Positions 16,750 through 26,224 of a DNA stretch of 54,660 nucleotides are shown here, in pieces. Numbering within the stretch: the stretch's first letter is position 1; the number at the start of each line of letters is the position of its first letter. The notes under the pieces were generated by a model. The model had not been told where the DNA came from. It saw only the letters and a program-made list of their open reading frames with translations, and ran no database searches. The position numbers and the translations under genes are program-made. The stretch is from Erythrobacteraceae bacterium (GTDB taxonomy: Bacteria > Pseudomonadota > Alphaproteobacteria > Sphingomonadales > Sphingomonadaceae): assembly GCA_027487015.1 (NCBI GenBank), contig JAIYEK010000187.1, positions 1 through 54,660 of the forward strand, in the 5' to 3' direction.

Positions 16750-17547
16750 ATGACCACCGAATCCGCCCCCGATCCTGGCCGCGAAGGCATTCCTGCCGCC
16801 ACCATCATCATCTTCCGCAACCCGCCCGATAGCGGCGGCGCGCCGGAGGTGCTGATGACGGTGCGCTCGCGCAACATGACCTTTGCCGGCGGGATGGCAG
16901 TGTTCCCGGGCGGACGGGTCGATCCGGCCGATTACGAACTCGGCGAGACGGTCGCGGCCGCGCATGGCCTCACGCCTGACGAAGCCGCGCACCAGATCGC
17001 CGCGGTGCGCGAAACGCTTGAGGAAACCGGCCTTGCCCTCGGCCTCGCAGGCGAGATCAACGCGGCCAGCGCCGATGCCGCGCGAAAAATGCTCGGCGAA
17101 TGCGGCGCGCTCGCGCCGGTGCTCGAGGCTTTCGACTGGCAGCTCGACCTTGCGCAGATTACGCCGTTTGCGCGCTGGTTCCCCAAGAACGAGGCGATCA
17201 CGCGGGTCTATGACACGCGTTTCTACCTCGCCGACCTCGGCACCGGTGCGGTCGATGTGTCGATCGACCATGCCGAAAACACCCACCTGTTCTGGACGAC
17301 GGCCGAGGGCGCGCTCGATGCGGCGGCGCGGGGTGACATCAAACTGATCTTCCCCACCCGCCGCAATCTCGAACGCCTCGCGCTGTTTGCGAGCTTCGCC
17401 GAGGGCAAGGCTCAGGCCGAGGCGATTCCGGTGCGCACGATCATGCCGCAGGTGGTGGAGCAGGACGGCAAGCCGTGGCTGACGATCCTCGCCGATGCGG
17501 GCTACCCGGTGACAGGCGAACTGCTGGAGACCGTCGCGCGCGGATAA
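16750..17547 (+). CDS. NUDIX hydrolase
   Basis: A 265-residue NUDIX-fold protein of the longer NUDT19-like type. The N-terminal strand PAATIIIFRNPPD is followed by FAGGMAVFPGGRVDPADYE. The Nudix box is split by an insert and completed by AAVRETLEETGLAL (about residues 80-93), with the catalytic glutamates in RETLEET. Members cleave CoA derivatives or other nucleoside diphosphates; the substrate is unknown. The start at 16750 is preferred to an in-frame ATG 7 codons upstream, but neither has a strong ribosome binding site. It is divergent from the sRNA candidate. Confidence 0.82.
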   Translation: MTTESAPDPGREGIPAATIIIFRNPPDSGGAPEVLMTVRSRNMTFAGGMAVFPGGRVDPADYELGETVAAAHGLTPDEAAHQIAAVRETLEETGLALGLAGEINAASADAARKMLGECGALAPVLEAFDWQLDLAQITPFARWFPKNEAITRVYDTRFYLADLGTGAVDVSIDHAENTHLFWTTAEGALDAAARGDIKLIFPTRRNLERLALFASFAEGKAQAEAIPVRTIMPQVVEQDGKPWLTILADAGYPVTGELLETVARG

Positions 17548-17587
17548 GCGGATGCGCAGACCATAGGCGAATCGCTATCGTTTACGT

Positions 17588-17601
17588 TGGTATCGCTACC
17601 A
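17588..17601. promoter_or_regulatory. LacI-type operator O1 upstream of the GH3-GH5 unit
   Basis: TGGTATCGCTACCA differs from the locus consensus TGGTAGCGCTACCA at one base. It lies in an AT-rich 120-bp stretch about 200 bp before the GH3 start. Confidence 0.78.
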
Positions 17602-17743
17602 TTTTCTGCTGCGCGGGCGCTGCATTCGTATTTTCAGAGCCATTAAATATTATATTTCAGCGGATTGCCGGATAAGCTCCGATGCATCCCGCGCGCACCC
17701 TCGCCATCGGATTGACTTCCGGGCGCAGATTTTACAACATTCA

Positions 17744-17757
17744 TGTTAGCGTTAGCA
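17744..17757. promoter_or_regulatory. LacI-type operator O2 upstream of the GH3-GH5 unit
   Basis: TGTTAGCGTTAGCA keeps the left half of the variant operator TGTTAGCGCTATCA found before the TonB receptor; the right half is degenerate. It is 156 bp (centre to centre) from O1, which would allow looping between the two. Confidence 0.6.
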
Positions 17758-17799
17758 AAACGCTGGGCACGGCGGCCAGAACCGCCGCGGGAGAGGGAC

Positions 17800-20304
17800 A
17801 TGATGGGCCACCGGGCCTCCACACGTAGCTGCCTTGCGGCAGGCCTGCTCGCTGCGGCGAGCCTTGCCTCCGTGGCACTTGCCGAGACACCGCCCGCCCC
17901 ACCTCCGGGCACCGCGCATCCCGAGCAGTGGCCCGCCTACCAATACCCCGTGCCCGTGCGCGCCGATCACGAGAAGATGATCGCGGATCTCATCGCCCGC
18001 ATGACAATCGAGGAGAAGGTCGGCCAGCTGGTGCAGGCGGACCTGTGCTGCGTGACGCCGGACGACTTCAGCAAATACAAGCTCGGCTCGCTGCTGGTCG
18101 GCGGCAATTCCGGCCCCAACGGCAACGACCTTTCGCCTGCGGCCGACTGGCTGAAAGCGGCGGATGATTTCTACCTCGCCTCGATCGACCGGTCGGACGG
18201 CGGGGTCGGCATCCCGATGATCTGGGGCACCGACGCGGTCCACGGCCATTCGAACATCATCGGCGCGACGCTGTTCCCGCACAATATCGGCCTCGGCGCG
18301 ATGCGCGATCCGGCGCTGATCGAGACAATCGGCGCGGTCACTGCCAAGGAGATCCGCGTCACCGGTCAGGAATGGACCTTCGCGCCCACGGTCGCCGTGC
18401 CGCAGGATTTCCGCTGGGGCCGCGCCTACGAGGGCTATTCCTCCAACCCCGATCTGGTCGCGTCCTATGTCGGCGCGATGGTGCGCGGGCTGCAAGGCTC
18501 GCCGACGGGCGACAACCTGCTCGCAGGACCCCACGTGATCGCCTCGACCAAGCACTTCCTCGCCGATGGCGGGACCGACAAGGGCGTCGATCAGGGCGAC
18601 AGCTCGGCGACCGAAGCGCAATTGCGCGACATCCACGGCAAGCCCTATGGCCCCGCGATCGCCGAGGGCGTTGCGACGGTGATGGTCAGCTTCTCGAGCT
18701 GGCAGGGTGTCAAGATGACCGGCAACCACTCGCTGGTGACCGGCGTGCTTAAGGAGCGGATGGATTTCGGCGGCTTTGTCGTCTCCGACTGGAACGCCCA
18801 CGGACAGGTTGCAGGCTGCACCAACGAGGCCTGCCCGCAGGCGCTGATGGCGGGCGTCGACATGTACATGGCGCCCGACACCTGGAAGCCGATCTACAAC
18901 GACCTCCTCGCCCGCGCCAAGGCAGGCACGATCCCGATGGCCCGCATCGACGAGGGCGTGGCGCGGATCTTGAGGGTCAAGGCGCGGCTCGGGCTGTTTG
19001 GCGCGGGCAAGCCTTCCGACCGCCCCTACTCGGGCCAATGGGAGCTGCTCGGCGCGCCCGAGCACCGCGCGGTGGCGCGTGAGGCGGTGCGCAAGTCGCT
19101 GGTGCTGCTCAAGAACCAGGGCGTGCTCCCGATCGCGCCGGGCGGACGCCTGCTGGTGGCGGGCGACGGGGCGGATGATATCGCGCGTCAGGCCGGCGGG
19201 TGGACGCTGAGCTGGCAGGGGACGGGCCTCAACAACAGCCAGTTCCCCGGCGCGACCTCGATCTGGGGCGGGCTGAAGCAGGCGGTCGAGGCAGGCGGCG
19301 GCAGCGCCGTGCTCTCGCCCGATGGCAGCTTCACCCAGAAGCCCGATGCTGCGGTGGTGGTGTTCGGCGAGACGCCTTATGCCGAGTTCCAGGGCGACCG
19401 CGCGGCGCTGCTGCTCGATCCCGAGCTGACCGGGCCCTTCGCGACGATGAAGAAGCTCAAGGCGCAAGGGATCCCGGTCATCGCGGTGATGATCACCGGG
19501 CGGCCCCTTTACGTGAACCCCGCGCTCAACGCCGCCGACGCTTTCGTGGTCGCATGGCTGCCGGGGAGCGAAGGCGGCGGGATCGCCGATGTGCTGGTGG
19601 GGGACGCGGCGGGCAAGCCGCGCTTCGACTTCTCGGGCAAGCTCCCCGCCGAATGGCCGCGTGCGGCGCAGATTACGGACGGGGTGCTGTTCCCGTTCGG
19701 CTACGGGCTGGGCTACACCTCGCCCGCCTCCGCCTACACCGCCCTGCCCGAGCTCGATGCCTCGGCGACCGGCGCCGATGCACGGGTGTGGTTCAATGCC
19801 GGGACCCCCGCCGCGCGCTGGTCCTTGTGGGTGAGAGGGACGGGCGACGAGGTCGAGACCCGCGTCACCACCCTCCCCGCCGAGGCGCTGGGCGGCCGCG
19901 CGCGGGTGACGGCGGAGAACTACAAGGTCCAGGAAGGCGCGCGCCGTATCGCCGTCTCCAGCGGCACGGCAAGCGTGCAGCTCGGCAAGTTCGAGACCAT
20001 CGATCTCGCGCGCGAGACCAATGGCGATGTCATGGTGCTGGTGACGATGCGCGTGTGGGACGCGCCCGATGCCGCGCGGATCGGTGTGCGCGGCCCGGGC
20101 ACCGATGGCTTCACCGCTGTCACCCTGACCGAAACCCCCGGCTTCGTGCGCTACGGCATCCCCTTGAAGTGCCTGCGCGGCAAGGGCGCCGATGTGGCGA
20201 AGCTCGACCGGCCCTTCGTGATCGAGACGCAAGGCAAGGCCGATTACGCCATTGCCGAAGTGCGCCTCGGCAGCGATGCCGATCAGATATTGCCGTGCAG
20301 CTGA
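17800..20304 (+). CDS. GH3 exo-beta-glucosidase (1,4-/1,3-beta-D-glucan glucohydrolase type)
   Basis: An 834-residue exported GH3 enzyme. The start at 17800 (a second ATG follows directly) has GGGAGAGG upstream and a Sec signal with cleavage near ALAE (residue 28). The (alpha/beta)8 domain has MTIEEKVGQLVQAD, the KHFLADGGT region and nucleophile Asp330 in GFVVSDWNAHG. The alpha/beta sandwich domain follows from about 430, with the FPFGYGLGYT end near 645. A C-terminal beta-sandwich of about 180 residues is typical of ExoP-like glucan glucohydrolases. It should release glucose from beta-glucan oligomers in the periplasm. Two LacI operators precede it, and GH5 follows 53 nt later. Confidence 0.93.
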   Translation: MMGHRASTRSCLAAGLLAAASLASVALAETPPAPPPGTAHPEQWPAYQYPVPVRADHEKMIADLIARMTIEEKVGQLVQADLCCVTPDDFSKYKLGSLLVGGNSGPNGNDLSPAADWLKAADDFYLASIDRSDGGVGIPMIWGTDAVHGHSNIIGATLFPHNIGLGAMRDPALIETIGAVTAKEIRVTGQEWTFAPTVAVPQDFRWGRAYEGYSSNPDLVASYVGAMVRGLQGSPTGDNLLAGPHVIASTKHFLADGGTDKGVDQGDSSATEAQLRDIHGKPYGPAIAEGVATVMVSFSSWQGVKMTGNHSLVTGVLKERMDFGGFVVSDWNAHGQVAGCTNEACPQALMAGVDMYMAPDTWKPIYNDLLARAKAGTIPMARIDEGVARILRVKARLGLFGAGKPSDRPYSGQWELLGAPEHRAVAREAVRKSLVLLKNQGVLPIAPGGRLLVAGDGADDIARQAGGWTLSWQGTGLNNSQFPGATSIWGGLKQAVEAGGGSAVLSPDGSFTQKPDAAVVVFGETPYAEFQGDRAALLLDPELTGPFATMKKLKAQGIPVIAVMITGRPLYVNPALNAADAFVVAWLPGSEGGGIADVLVGDAAGKPRFDFSGKLPAEWPRAAQITDGVLFPFGYGLGYTSPASAYTALPELDASATGADARVWFNAGTPAARWSLWVRGTGDEVETRVTTLPAEALGGRARVTAENYKVQEGARRIAVSSGTASVQLGKFETIDLARETNGDVMVLVTMRVWDAPDAARIGVRGPGTDGFTAVTLTETPGFVRYGIPLKCLRGKGADVAKLDRPFVIETQGKADYAIAEVRLGSDADQILPCS

Positions 20305-20357
20305 CGCGCGGAGAGCTAGACAAATAGGCCGCAAGAGCCGAACCTACGGAGAGACTG

Positions 20358-22502
20358 ATGAACCTCAAGGCTTTCGCTTCACTGCTGCCGCTGGCGGCGC
20401 TGACTCTTGCTCCGCTGGGGGCAGCGCAGGTGCAGGCCGCGCCGCCTGTCTCCAAGCCGCTGCCGGTGGGCACCTGCATCAACCTCGGCAACACGCTCGA
20501 GCCCGAGCGCGAGGGGAGCTGGGGCGGCGTGCCGGTGCGCGAGGAAGACCTGCAACGCATCGCCGCCGCCGGGTTCAAGACCATCCGCCTGCCGGTGCGC
20601 TGGCACAACAAATCCTCCGACAAGCCGCCCTACACCGTCGACCCTGCGTGGATGGACCGCGTGCAGCAGATCGTCGACTGGGCGCTGGCGGCCAAGCTCA
20701 ATGTGATCCTCAACAGCCACCACTTCGACCCGATCCACGATGATCCGCTGGCCGTCGCCGCGTGGCACGGGGGGGTGTGGAAGCAGATTGCCGAGCGCTT
20801 CAAGGGCTATCCCGAGGACACGCTGTGGTTCGAGCTCGAGAACGAGCCGCACAAGAACTTCAACCACACGAACCTGCTCCAGACCCTCGCCCCGGCGCTG
20901 GCCGAGGTGCGCAAGCTCCACCCCACCCGCGCGGTGATTATCGGCGGCGAGAACTGGAGCGGGATCAAGTCGCTGGAGACGCTGCCCCTCCCCGAGGATC
21001 CGAACATCCACCCGACCTTCCACTATTATGATCCGTTCCTCTACACCCACCAGGGCGCGGAATGGACCAAGCCGGATATGCCGCCCGTCGGCCGCGAGTT
21101 CCCGACCGCCGGGGACACCGCGCAGCTGGCCAAGGACGTCGCCAGCATTCAGGCCTATGTCGCGCGCACCGGCAAGACCCCCTTCATGGGCGAGGTCGGG
21201 GCCTACGACAAATTCATCCCCCTAGCCGACCGGGTGAAGTATCACCGCACCATCGCCGAAGCCTTCGCGCCGACGGGCATCGGGATGTGCATGTGGGCCT
21301 ATACCAACACCTTCCCCTTCTTCGATCACGACAAGGGCGAGTGGCTGCCGGGCCTGCGCGGTGCGATCGGGCTGAAGGATGACACCGTCGCCCCACCCGC
21401 GCCTGCGCGCGCCGCCGCGCCTGCGCGTGCGGCCCCGTCATCCTCCTCCAAGTCCAAGCTCCCGCCCGAGCTTGCCGCTTTCGACGATCAGGTGCCGGGC
21501 GACCTCATCAACGATCCCACCCGCATCGACTGGGACAGCTACGGCCCCGCCTTCAATGCGGGCGGGAGGCAGGCGGCGGACATCCCCGGCGGGGGCGCTG
21601 CGCGGGTGTTCACCGTCGCCGAACGGGGGGACTTCCCGTACCGCGCGGCCGCCAACATTCCGCTTCTCGATGGCATTGCCAGCGGCGAGCAGGTGACGGT
21701 CGGCTTCTACGCCCGCACGGTCAGCACCGAGCGGTCGGACGGCAAGGGGGTCGTGAGCCTGCGCTTTCAGGAGAACGTCGCCCCCTATGCCGGGTTCGGC
21801 GACACCGCAGTGCTGATCGGCAGCGAGTGGCAATGGTACGAAGTCACCGCGACAGCCGACCGCCGCATTCGCAAGTCCGATGCGCTGGTGACCCTGCAAT
21901 TGGCGGGCGCCAAGCAGGTGCTGGAAATCGGGCAGGCCATCGTGGTGAAGAACGCGGCCACGATCCAGACCACGCAGACGGCGGCCGCGCCCGCACTGAA
22001 GGACGCGGCCGGGATCGAGATGCCCGACGCGATCCGCACCCTCGGCCAGCTGGTCAACGATCCCGTCAGCCGCAGCTGGGGCAATGGCGGCGAGGGTGGC
22101 ACGTGGGAGGGGCTCGATGTCCCCGAAATCTGGCTCCAGAAGGCGACCCGCTTCACCAGCCCCAAAGTCGGCGAGAACCGCTGGGATCTGGTCACCGGCA
22201 TCCCGATCCTGCCCGATGTAAAGGAAGGCGACAGCTTCGTCGCGGTGGTGATCGCGCGCACGATCAGCGCGCAGACCGACGACGGCATGGGGCTTGTATA
22301 CGCCCGCCTCCAGAGCGGCACGCCGCCCTACGAAGGCTTCGGCGACAAGGCCTTCAAGCTGGGCAACAAGTGGCAGATGATCAAGCTGCCCTTCACCGTC
22401 ACCCGCGGCTTCGGCGCGGGCGACGCGAACGTGACGTTGCATTTTGCAGGCGCGGCACAGACCATCGAGGTCGGGCCGGTCTACGTCTTCAAGACCAACT
22501 AG
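20358..22502 (+). CDS. GH5 endo-beta-glucanase with two repeated C-terminal modules
   Basis: A 714-residue secreted enzyme with a Sec signal ending near VQAA (residue 28). The GH5 domain spans about 35-345: INLGNTLE, acid/base Glu163 in ELENEP and nucleophile Glu279 in FMGEVGAY. An Ala/Pro/Ser linker (about 343-368) leads to two related beta-sandwich modules, about 369-533 and 556-714. Both carry LINDP/LVNDP, VGFYARTVS/VVIARTIS, the Y-GFGD motif and an ending GQAIVVKN/GPVYVFKTN. They are probably carbohydrate-binding. Cellulase or licheninase-type activity is inferred. It lies in the GH3 operon, and its stop overlaps tail to tail with the GH43 gene. Confidence 0.92.
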   Translation: MNLKAFASLLPLAALTLAPLGAAQVQAAPPVSKPLPVGTCINLGNTLEPEREGSWGGVPVREEDLQRIAAAGFKTIRLPVRWHNKSSDKPPYTVDPAWMDRVQQIVDWALAAKLNVILNSHHFDPIHDDPLAVAAWHGGVWKQIAERFKGYPEDTLWFELENEPHKNFNHTNLLQTLAPALAEVRKLHPTRAVIIGGENWSGIKSLETLPLPEDPNIHPTFHYYDPFLYTHQGAEWTKPDMPPVGREFPTAGDTAQLAKDVASIQAYVARTGKTPFMGEVGAYDKFIPLADRVKYHRTIAEAFAPTGIGMCMWAYTNTFPFFDHDKGEWLPGLRGAIGLKDDTVAPPAPARAAAPARAAPSSSSKSKLPPELAAFDDQVPGDLINDPTRIDWDSYGPAFNAGGRQAADIPGGGAARVFTVAERGDFPYRAAANIPLLDGIASGEQVTVGFYARTVSTERSDGKGVVSLRFQENVAPYAGFGDTAVLIGSEWQWYEVTATADRRIRKSDALVTLQLAGAKQVLEIGQAIVVKNAATIQTTQTAAAPALKDAAGIEMPDAIRTLGQLVNDPVSRSWGNGGEGGTWEGLDVPEIWLQKATRFTSPKVGENRWDLVTGIPILPDVKEGDSFVAVVIARTISAQTDDGMGLVYARLQSGTPPYEGFGDKAFKLGNKWQMIKLPFTVTRGFGAGDANVTLHFAGAAQTIEVGPVYVFKTN

Positions 22503-24148
22503 GGTCCGGGTGAATAGGCATAGGGGCCGACCACAAGCCCGGTGAACAGACCGGCATAGACCGAGGCGAGCGGCTCGACATTGATCGGGCCGCCCACCTG
22601 GCGCCACGCGGTTGCGCCCTCTTCGCGGACAAACACCGCCGCCGTCCCGCCGTCGAGCGACAGCTTCAACTCGACCGGCCCGTTGGTTTCGAGCGGTGCG
22701 GAGGCGACCTCCTTGCCCCCCGCCCAGTCGCTCGCCGAGGTGCGAAGGCGGACTACGATCCGCCCCTGCTCCTTGCCCGCGGCGAGGAAATGGGTCTCGT
22801 CCATGAAGGCGAGGAGGCCAGCAAAGTCGCCGCGCCGTTCGGGGGTGAAGGCGAGCCGGGTGGTGAAGGCGGCCTTATGGTGGCGCAACCGCTGTCCGGT
22901 GAAGGCGGGCCGCGCCATGCTGCCTGGCGCGGCGGGACCGGCGGTGACTTCGAGCGCGCCGTCCCGCACCTCCCATTGTGGCGCCGCCCCGGGCGTGCGA
23001 AGCGCGAGCCACTCGTTCGACAGCGGCGAGACGAACTCCTCGCGCCAATTGCTCCATGCCGCCGCCGATGAGGCGGGGAGCTTCGGCGCGGCAGGCGTCA
23101 GCGGCACCGGCGCGCCCTTGGGCAGAAACTGCGGCCAGCCATCCTTCCACGTCACCGGCAGCAGGAAGGTCTCGCGCCCCATCAGCGTCGATTGGCCTGC
23201 GAAGGGCCGGGTGGCGAGGAACACGCCCCACCAGCTCCCGTCATCGAGCTGCACCAGATCGGCATGGCCCGTCGCCTCGATCCGGGCGGGGCGGTTTGCG
23301 GGCAGATCGCGCTGGGTGAGGATCGGGTTGTTCGGCCCCGGCACGTAAGGCCCCTGCAAGCTGCGCGAGCGGTAGATCGTCTGCGAATGTTGGTCCGCCG
23401 TGCCGCCTTCCGCCGTCAGGAGGTAGTACCAGTCGCCGACTTTGTAGATATGCGGCCCCTCGGCCCAGACCGGTTTCGTCGCGGGATCGACACCCTTGTC
23501 GCGCAGCAGCGTGCGCTTGGGCAGCATTTTCATCGCCACCGGGTCGAACTGCTGGAGCCACAGCGCGCGGTGGCCCTCATATTCGGGCGGCCCCGGAGGC
23601 GCGTCGTTGTAGACGATCCACGCGGTGCCATCCTCGGCGAAGAACAGCGAGGGGTCAATCCCGCCGAAATCGAGCCACACCGGATCGCTCCATGGCCCGG
23701 CCGGATCCTCGGCGGTGATGACGAAATTGCCACCGCATTCGATGCAGGTGTTGACGATCCAGAACCGCCCGTCGTGGTGAGTGATCGCCGGCGCGAACAG
23801 CCCGCGGTTGGTGCCGATGCCGCTGAAGTCGAGCATCCCCGGCCGGTCGATGGCATTGCCGATGATCCGCCAGTTGACGAGGTCGGTCGAGTGCAGGATC
23901 GGTAGCCCCGGATACCAGCTGAAGGTCGAGGTGACGGCGTAGAAATCGCGCCCCACGCGCACGATCGAGGGATCGGGGTGGAAGCCGGGGATCACCGGAT
24001 TGGCGTAGCGCCCCTCGGAGGCTTTGGCGTCTGCCGATTCGTAGGCGAGCCAGTCGAAGCTTGCGACCACATCGCGCGCCGCCGCGCCTTGCGCTGCCGC
24101 CGATACCGTCAGCGCCAGTGCTGCAGCGATCATTCTTGTCCTCACCAT
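22499..24148 (-). CDS. GH43 beta-xylosidase/arabinofuranosidase with C-terminal beta-sandwich
   Basis: A 549-residue exported GH43 enzyme. The start at 24148 has GGGAGAG upstream, and the signal ends near GAAARD. The five-bladed propeller holds the three catalytic acids: base Asp59 in GFHPDPS, pKa modulator Asp165 in GGIDPS and acid Glu230 in WAEGPHIY. From about residue 365 a beta-sandwich domain of the XynB C-terminal type follows and completes the active site in xylosidases. It probably trims xylose or arabinose from xylo-oligomers. It is divergent from xylX, sharing the operator at 24208. Confidence 0.92.
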   Translation of the reverse strand: MVRTRMIAAALALTVSAAAQGAAARDVVASFDWLAYESADAKASEGRYANPVIPGFHPDPSIVRVGRDFYAVTSTFSWYPGLPILHSTDLVNWRIIGNAIDRPGMLDFSGIGTNRGLFAPAITHHDGRFWIVNTCIECGGNFVITAEDPAGPWSDPVWLDFGGIDPSLFFAEDGTAWIVYNDAPPGPPEYEGHRALWLQQFDPVAMKMLPKRTLLRDKGVDPATKPVWAEGPHIYKVGDWYYLLTAEGGTADQHSQTIYRSRSLQGPYVPGPNNPILTQRDLPANRPARIEATGHADLVQLDDGSWWGVFLATRPFAGQSTLMGRETFLLPVTWKDGWPQFLPKGAPVPLTPAAPKLPASSAAAWSNWREEFVSPLSNEWLALRTPGAAPQWEVRDGALEVTAGPAAPGSMARPAFTGQRLRHHKAAFTTRLAFTPERRGDFAGLLAFMDETHFLAAGKEQGRIVVRLRTSASDWAGGKEVASAPLETNGPVELKLSLDGGTAAVFVREEGATAWRQVGGPINVEPLASVYAGLFTGLVVGPYAYSPGP

Positions 24149-24207
24149 CCCACTCTCCCGCGCCACGCGCTTTTTTGGGGACTTGCCGCCCCGTGATTGC
24201 ATGCTAA

Positions 24208-24221
24208 TGGTAGCGCTATCA
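24208..24221. promoter_or_regulatory. LacI-type operator O3 between GH43 and xylX
   Basis: TGGTAGCGCTATCA, one base from the perfect palindrome. It is 23 nt before the xylX start and 60 nt before the GH43 start, in a position to control both directions. Confidence 0.87.
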
Positions 24222-24243
24222 CTGAGGAGGGCAAGAGCCAGAA

Positions 24244-25368
24244 ATGGCCGACAGGATACTGGAAAGCCTGCCCGCGGATTTCCGCGAAGGGCACTTCATC
24301 GGCCGGGCCTTGTCGCCCGAGGGGCCGTGCGTCATCACCATTGAGAAGGGCGTGCTTTACGACCTCACTGGCATCGCCAGCACGGTCGCGGGTGCGATTG
24401 CGCGGCGCGCTTTCACCGGCGGCACTGTCATCGGCCCGGTCGAGGATGGCTTGCCGGAGGGCTGGAGCCTGCTCGCCCCCACCGACCTCCAATGCATCAA
24501 GGCCAGCGGCGTGACCTTCGCCCTGTCCGCCATCGAACGCGTGATCGAGGAGCGCGCCCGCGGCGATGCCTCTGCGGCCTCCGCGATCCGCGCGCAGCTT
24601 GAGGACAAGGTCGGCAGCGGCATCCGCTCGGTCGTGCCGGGCAGCCCTGCCGCCGCGCAGCTGAAAGAAGCGCTGATCGAGGAAGGCATGTGGTCGCAGT
24701 ACCTTGAGGTCGCGATTGGCCCGGATGCGGAGATCTTCTCCAAGGCCCCGGTTCTCTCGGCGGTCGGGACCGGGGCGCCGGTCGGCGTGCGCTCGGATTC
24801 GCACTGGAACAACCCCGAGCCTGAAGTGGTGCTCGCCTGCGACGCGCATGGCGAAGTGGTCGGCGCGACGCTCGGCAATGACGTGAACCTGCGCGATTTC
24901 GAGGGCCGCTCGGCCTTGCTGCTGTCAAAAGCCAAGGACAACACCGCTTCCTGCGCAATCGGCCCGTTCATCCGGCTGTTCGATGCGAGCTTCACCCTCG
25001 ACGATGTGCGCAGCGCGGCCATCGAACTGGTGATCGAAGGCCCCGAAGGCTACCGGCTCGAGGGCAAGAACGACATGAGCCAGATCAGCCGCGATCCGCT
25101 CGATCTGGTCGCGCAGTGCCTCTCGGAGCATCACTACCCTGATGGCTTCGTCCTGTTCTGCGGCACGCTCTTCGCGCCGACGCAGGACCGCGATACGCCG
25201 GGGGCGGGCTTCACCCACAAGGTCGGCGATGTGGTGACGATCCGCTCGAAGAAGCTCGGCACCTTGCGCAACACGGTGACGACCTCGCGCGATGCGCCGG
25301 CCTGGACGATGGGGTTTGCCGCATTCGCAAAGAACCTCGCAGCCCGCGGGCTGATCGAGGCGATCTGA
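24244..25368 (+). CDS. xylX: 2-keto-3-deoxy-D-xylonate dehydratase, FAH family
   Basis: A 374-residue fumarylacetoacetate-hydrolase-fold protein. It closely follows my recollection of Caulobacter XylX in many blocks: LLAPTDLQCIKASGVTFA, ALSAIERVIEERARGD, MWSQYLEVAIGPDAEIF and SHWNNPEPEVVLACDAHGE. In the Weimberg pathway it dehydrates 2-keto-3-deoxyxylonate to 2-oxoglutarate semialdehyde. The metal-binding acidic residues lie in EPEVVL and the GNDVNLRDFEGRSALLLSKA region. It starts a five-gene operon (xylX, xylB, xylC, esterase, GH5_7) behind operator O3. Confidence 0.93.
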   Translation: MADRILESLPADFREGHFIGRALSPEGPCVITIEKGVLYDLTGIASTVAGAIARRAFTGGTVIGPVEDGLPEGWSLLAPTDLQCIKASGVTFALSAIERVIEERARGDASAASAIRAQLEDKVGSGIRSVVPGSPAAAQLKEALIEEGMWSQYLEVAIGPDAEIFSKAPVLSAVGTGAPVGVRSDSHWNNPEPEVVLACDAHGEVVGATLGNDVNLRDFEGRSALLLSKAKDNTASCAIGPFIRLFDASFTLDDVRSAAIELVIEGPEGYRLEGKNDMSQISRDPLDLVAQCLSEHHYPDGFVLFCGTLFAPTQDRDTPGAGFTHKVGDVVTIRSKKLGTLRNTVTTSRDAPAWTMGFAAFAKNLAARGLIEAI

Positions 25369-25393
25369 TAGCCTACACGTAAAACCGGGCGCC

Positions 25394-26224
25394 ATGATGG
25401 GGATCGGGGCGCCCGCAAAGGGATGGGGAAGACAGGACTTGGACGCGCAAACCAGCAGCGCCGGCGTGCACAGCGCGATCTACCCGAGCCTTACGGGCAA
25501 GCGGGTGATCGTCAGCGGAGGCGGCTCGGGCATCGGCGAGGCGATGGTGGAGGCCTTCGCCCGGCAGGGCTCGGCGGTCGCCTTCGTCGATATTCAGGAA
25601 AGCCCCAGCGAGGCGCTGATCGCGCGGCTGGCGGGGGCCGATATCGCACCGCATTTCGAGCGCTGCGACATCACCGATTGCGACCAATACACCGGCACGC
25701 TCGCTCGCCTGATCGAGCGTCTCGGCGGCTGCGACGTACTCATCAACAACGCCGCGAGCGATGATCGCCACACGGTCGATGACGTGACCCCCGCCTATTG
25801 GGACGAGCGCATGGCGGTGAACCTCAAGCACCAGTTTTTCGCCGCCAAGGCGGTGGTCCCCGCGATGCGCGCGGCTGGCGGCGGGGCGATCGTCAACATG
25901 GGCTCGATCAGCTGGCACCTGGGCCTTGCCGACCTCGTCGTCTACCAGACCGCCAAAGCCGCGATCGAGGGCCTGACCCGCAGCCTCGCCCGCGAGCTCG
26001 GCCGCGACAAGATCCGCGTCAACACCATCGTCCCGGGAAACGTCCAGACCCCGCGCCAGATGCGCTGGTACACCCCCGAGGGCGAGGCGGAAATCGTTGC
26101 CGCACAGTGCCTTGACGGCCGCATCCAGCCCGCCGACATCGCCGCGATGGCGCTGTTCCTCGCCGCTGACGATGCGCGCTATTGCACCGGGCACAATTAC
26201 TGGGTGGACGCGGGATGGAGATGA
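25394..26224 (+). CDS. xylB: D-xylose 1-dehydrogenase, SDR family
   Basis: A short-chain dehydrogenase that follows my recollection of Caulobacter XylB: SAIYPSLTGKRVIVSGGGSG, the catalytic YQTAK, GSISWHLGLADLVVYQTAKA and the end HNYWVDAGWR. It oxidises D-xylose to xylonolactone with NAD+. The NAD motif is GGGSGIG and the NNA motif is INNAAS. The start is unsure. The ATG at 25394 has no Shine-Dalgarno and adds about 24 residues. A TTG at 25439 and a GTG at 25466 are in frame, and the GTG would match the N terminus of the homologue best. The stop overlaps the xylC start (ATGA). Confidence 0.92.
   Translation: MMGIGAPAKGWGRQDLDAQTSSAGVHSAIYPSLTGKRVIVSGGGSGIGEAMVEAFARQGSAVAFVDIQESPSEALIARLAGADIAPHFERCDITDCDQYTGTLARLIERLGGCDVLINNAASDDRHTVDDVTPAYWDERMAVNLKHQFFAAKAVVPAMRAAGGGAIVNMGSISWHLGLADLVVYQTAKAAIEGLTRSLARELGRDKIRVNTIVPGNVQTPRQMRWYTPEGEAEIVAAQCLDGRIQPADIAAMALFLAADDARYCTGHNYWVDAGWR

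Noticed and set aside
17475-17675. Small membrane-protein frame after the NUDIX gene
   Set aside because: Its start lies inside the NUDIX gene in another frame, no ribosome binding site, and its second half covers the AT-rich operator region.
17752-20334. 860-codon minus-strand frame opposite the first GH3
   Set aside because: Antisense shadow in high-GC DNA; the GH3 frame carries all catalytic motifs.
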